53,362 bases of DNA from Fidelibacterota bacterium (GTDB lineage Bacteria; Fidelibacterota; UBA8477; JABMPR01). Positions within the stretch are counted from its first letter, which is position 1. Every line of letters starts with the position of its first letter. Below are positions 53,334 through 53,362 of this stretch, piece after piece. The DNA lies in contig JABMOS010000154.1 in assembly GCA_013203185.1 (NCBI GenBank), forward strand, positions 1-53,362, in the 5' to 3' direction. The notes beneath the pieces were generated by a model that did not search any database, had not been told where the DNA came from, and worked only from the letters and a program-made list of their open reading frames with translations. The position numbers were made by a program, and so were the translations under genes.

Positions 53334-53362
53334 ATATTAATGCATAAAACGACGCCTGGCAA
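53334..53362 (-). promoter_or_regulatory. Predicted promoter of the barrel-amidase-murI-folC block
   Basis: TTGCCA and TAATAT on the minus strand are exactly 17 bases apart, with the -10 about 48 bases before the first ATG. It touches the window edge, so its upstream context is not visible. Confidence 0.5.

Noticed and set aside
1-53362. CRISPR arrays, tRNA or rRNA genes, transposases, phage or integrase genes
   Set aside because: Looked for on both strands; no regular repeat-spacer array, no recognisable cloverleaf or rRNA segment and no mobile-element protein was found.

Overview
This window looks like a chromosomal segment of a Gram-negative bacterium of the Fibrobacteres-Chlorobi-Bacteroidetes (FCB) superphylum, most plausibly a Neomarinimicrobiota (Marinimicrobia, SAR406-like) or close relative. 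The reasons are a dockerin-like repeat pair on a secreted subtilase, a Por/T9SS-type C-terminal sorting domain, Omp28-like and DUF6029-like envelope proteins, a bactofilin-LytM pair upstream of the F-ATPase genes, a Bacteroidota-like c-subunit and standard-code genes with frequent TTG starts. The lineage is inferred; no rRNA or tRNA gene is visible. Coding density is high, and no CRISPR array, insertion sequence or phage gene was seen.

Layout. (1) 1-5742, minus strand: parA-parB, a membrane LytM-type peptidase, a bactofilin, atpZ-like, atpI-like, atpB, atpE, atpF, atpH and the first codons of atpA form one tightly packed block joining segregation, cell shape and ATP synthase. (2) 5833-6729: a lone EamA exporter, divergent from the next block. 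(3) 7117-13082, plus strand: a Cys-rich MerR regulator, a three-subunit molybdopterin oxidoreductase of the polysulfide/thiosulfate reductase type, two half-size YeeE/YedE transporters and a membrane rhodanese that has lost its catalytic Cys but ends in Gly-Gly-Cys. (4) 13320-15719: a secreted subtilisin-like protease with dockerin-like repeats. (5) 15806-21704, plus strand: a complete hypABFCDE set for NiFe-hydrogenase maturation, without hydrogenase structural genes in the window. (6) 21718-25682, minus: a lipoprotein of unknown function, a lipoprotein prolyl oligopeptidase and a small DksA/TraR-like protein.

(7) 25858-31768, minus: a fatty-acid beta-oxidation operon (TetR regulator, acyl-CoA dehydrogenase, thiolase, FadN-type fusion) matching the Bacillus fadN-fadA-fadE gene set, with a strong palindromic operator in front of the regulator. 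(8) 31987-39308, minus: a CoA-disulfide-reductase-like flavoprotein and a DUF1858 protein, followed by a closely coupled run of eight genes (OsmC, active-type rhodanese, DUF6132, sorting-domain protein, TlpA thioredoxin, outer-membrane barrel, Omp28-like thioredoxin-fold lipoprotein, DUF2231). This reads as a thiol/sulfur-redox and envelope module. (9) 39458-46752, minus: groES, a glutaredoxin, an ECF sigma/anti-sigma-like pair, a DUF4920 lipoprotein, a PepSY protein, prfA, DUF1385, rpmE, an aspartate aminotransferase and rho. (10) 47026-53286, minus: folC, murI, a cell-wall amidase and two envelope proteins, one a predicted barrel with an N-terminal helix-hairpin-helix.

How it fits together (inference): the sulfur reductase with NrfD anchor, the thiosulfate/polysulfide-type transporters and the hydrogenase maturation set suggest hydrogen- or formate-driven sulfur-compound respiration. 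The second sulfur/thiol module, the Cys-rich regulator, the glutaredoxin and the ECF pair fit an organism living with reactive sulfur species. The two rhodaneses, one active-type and one Cys-less with a GGC tail, and the eight-gene thiol-envelope operon are the best candidates for undescribed biology here.
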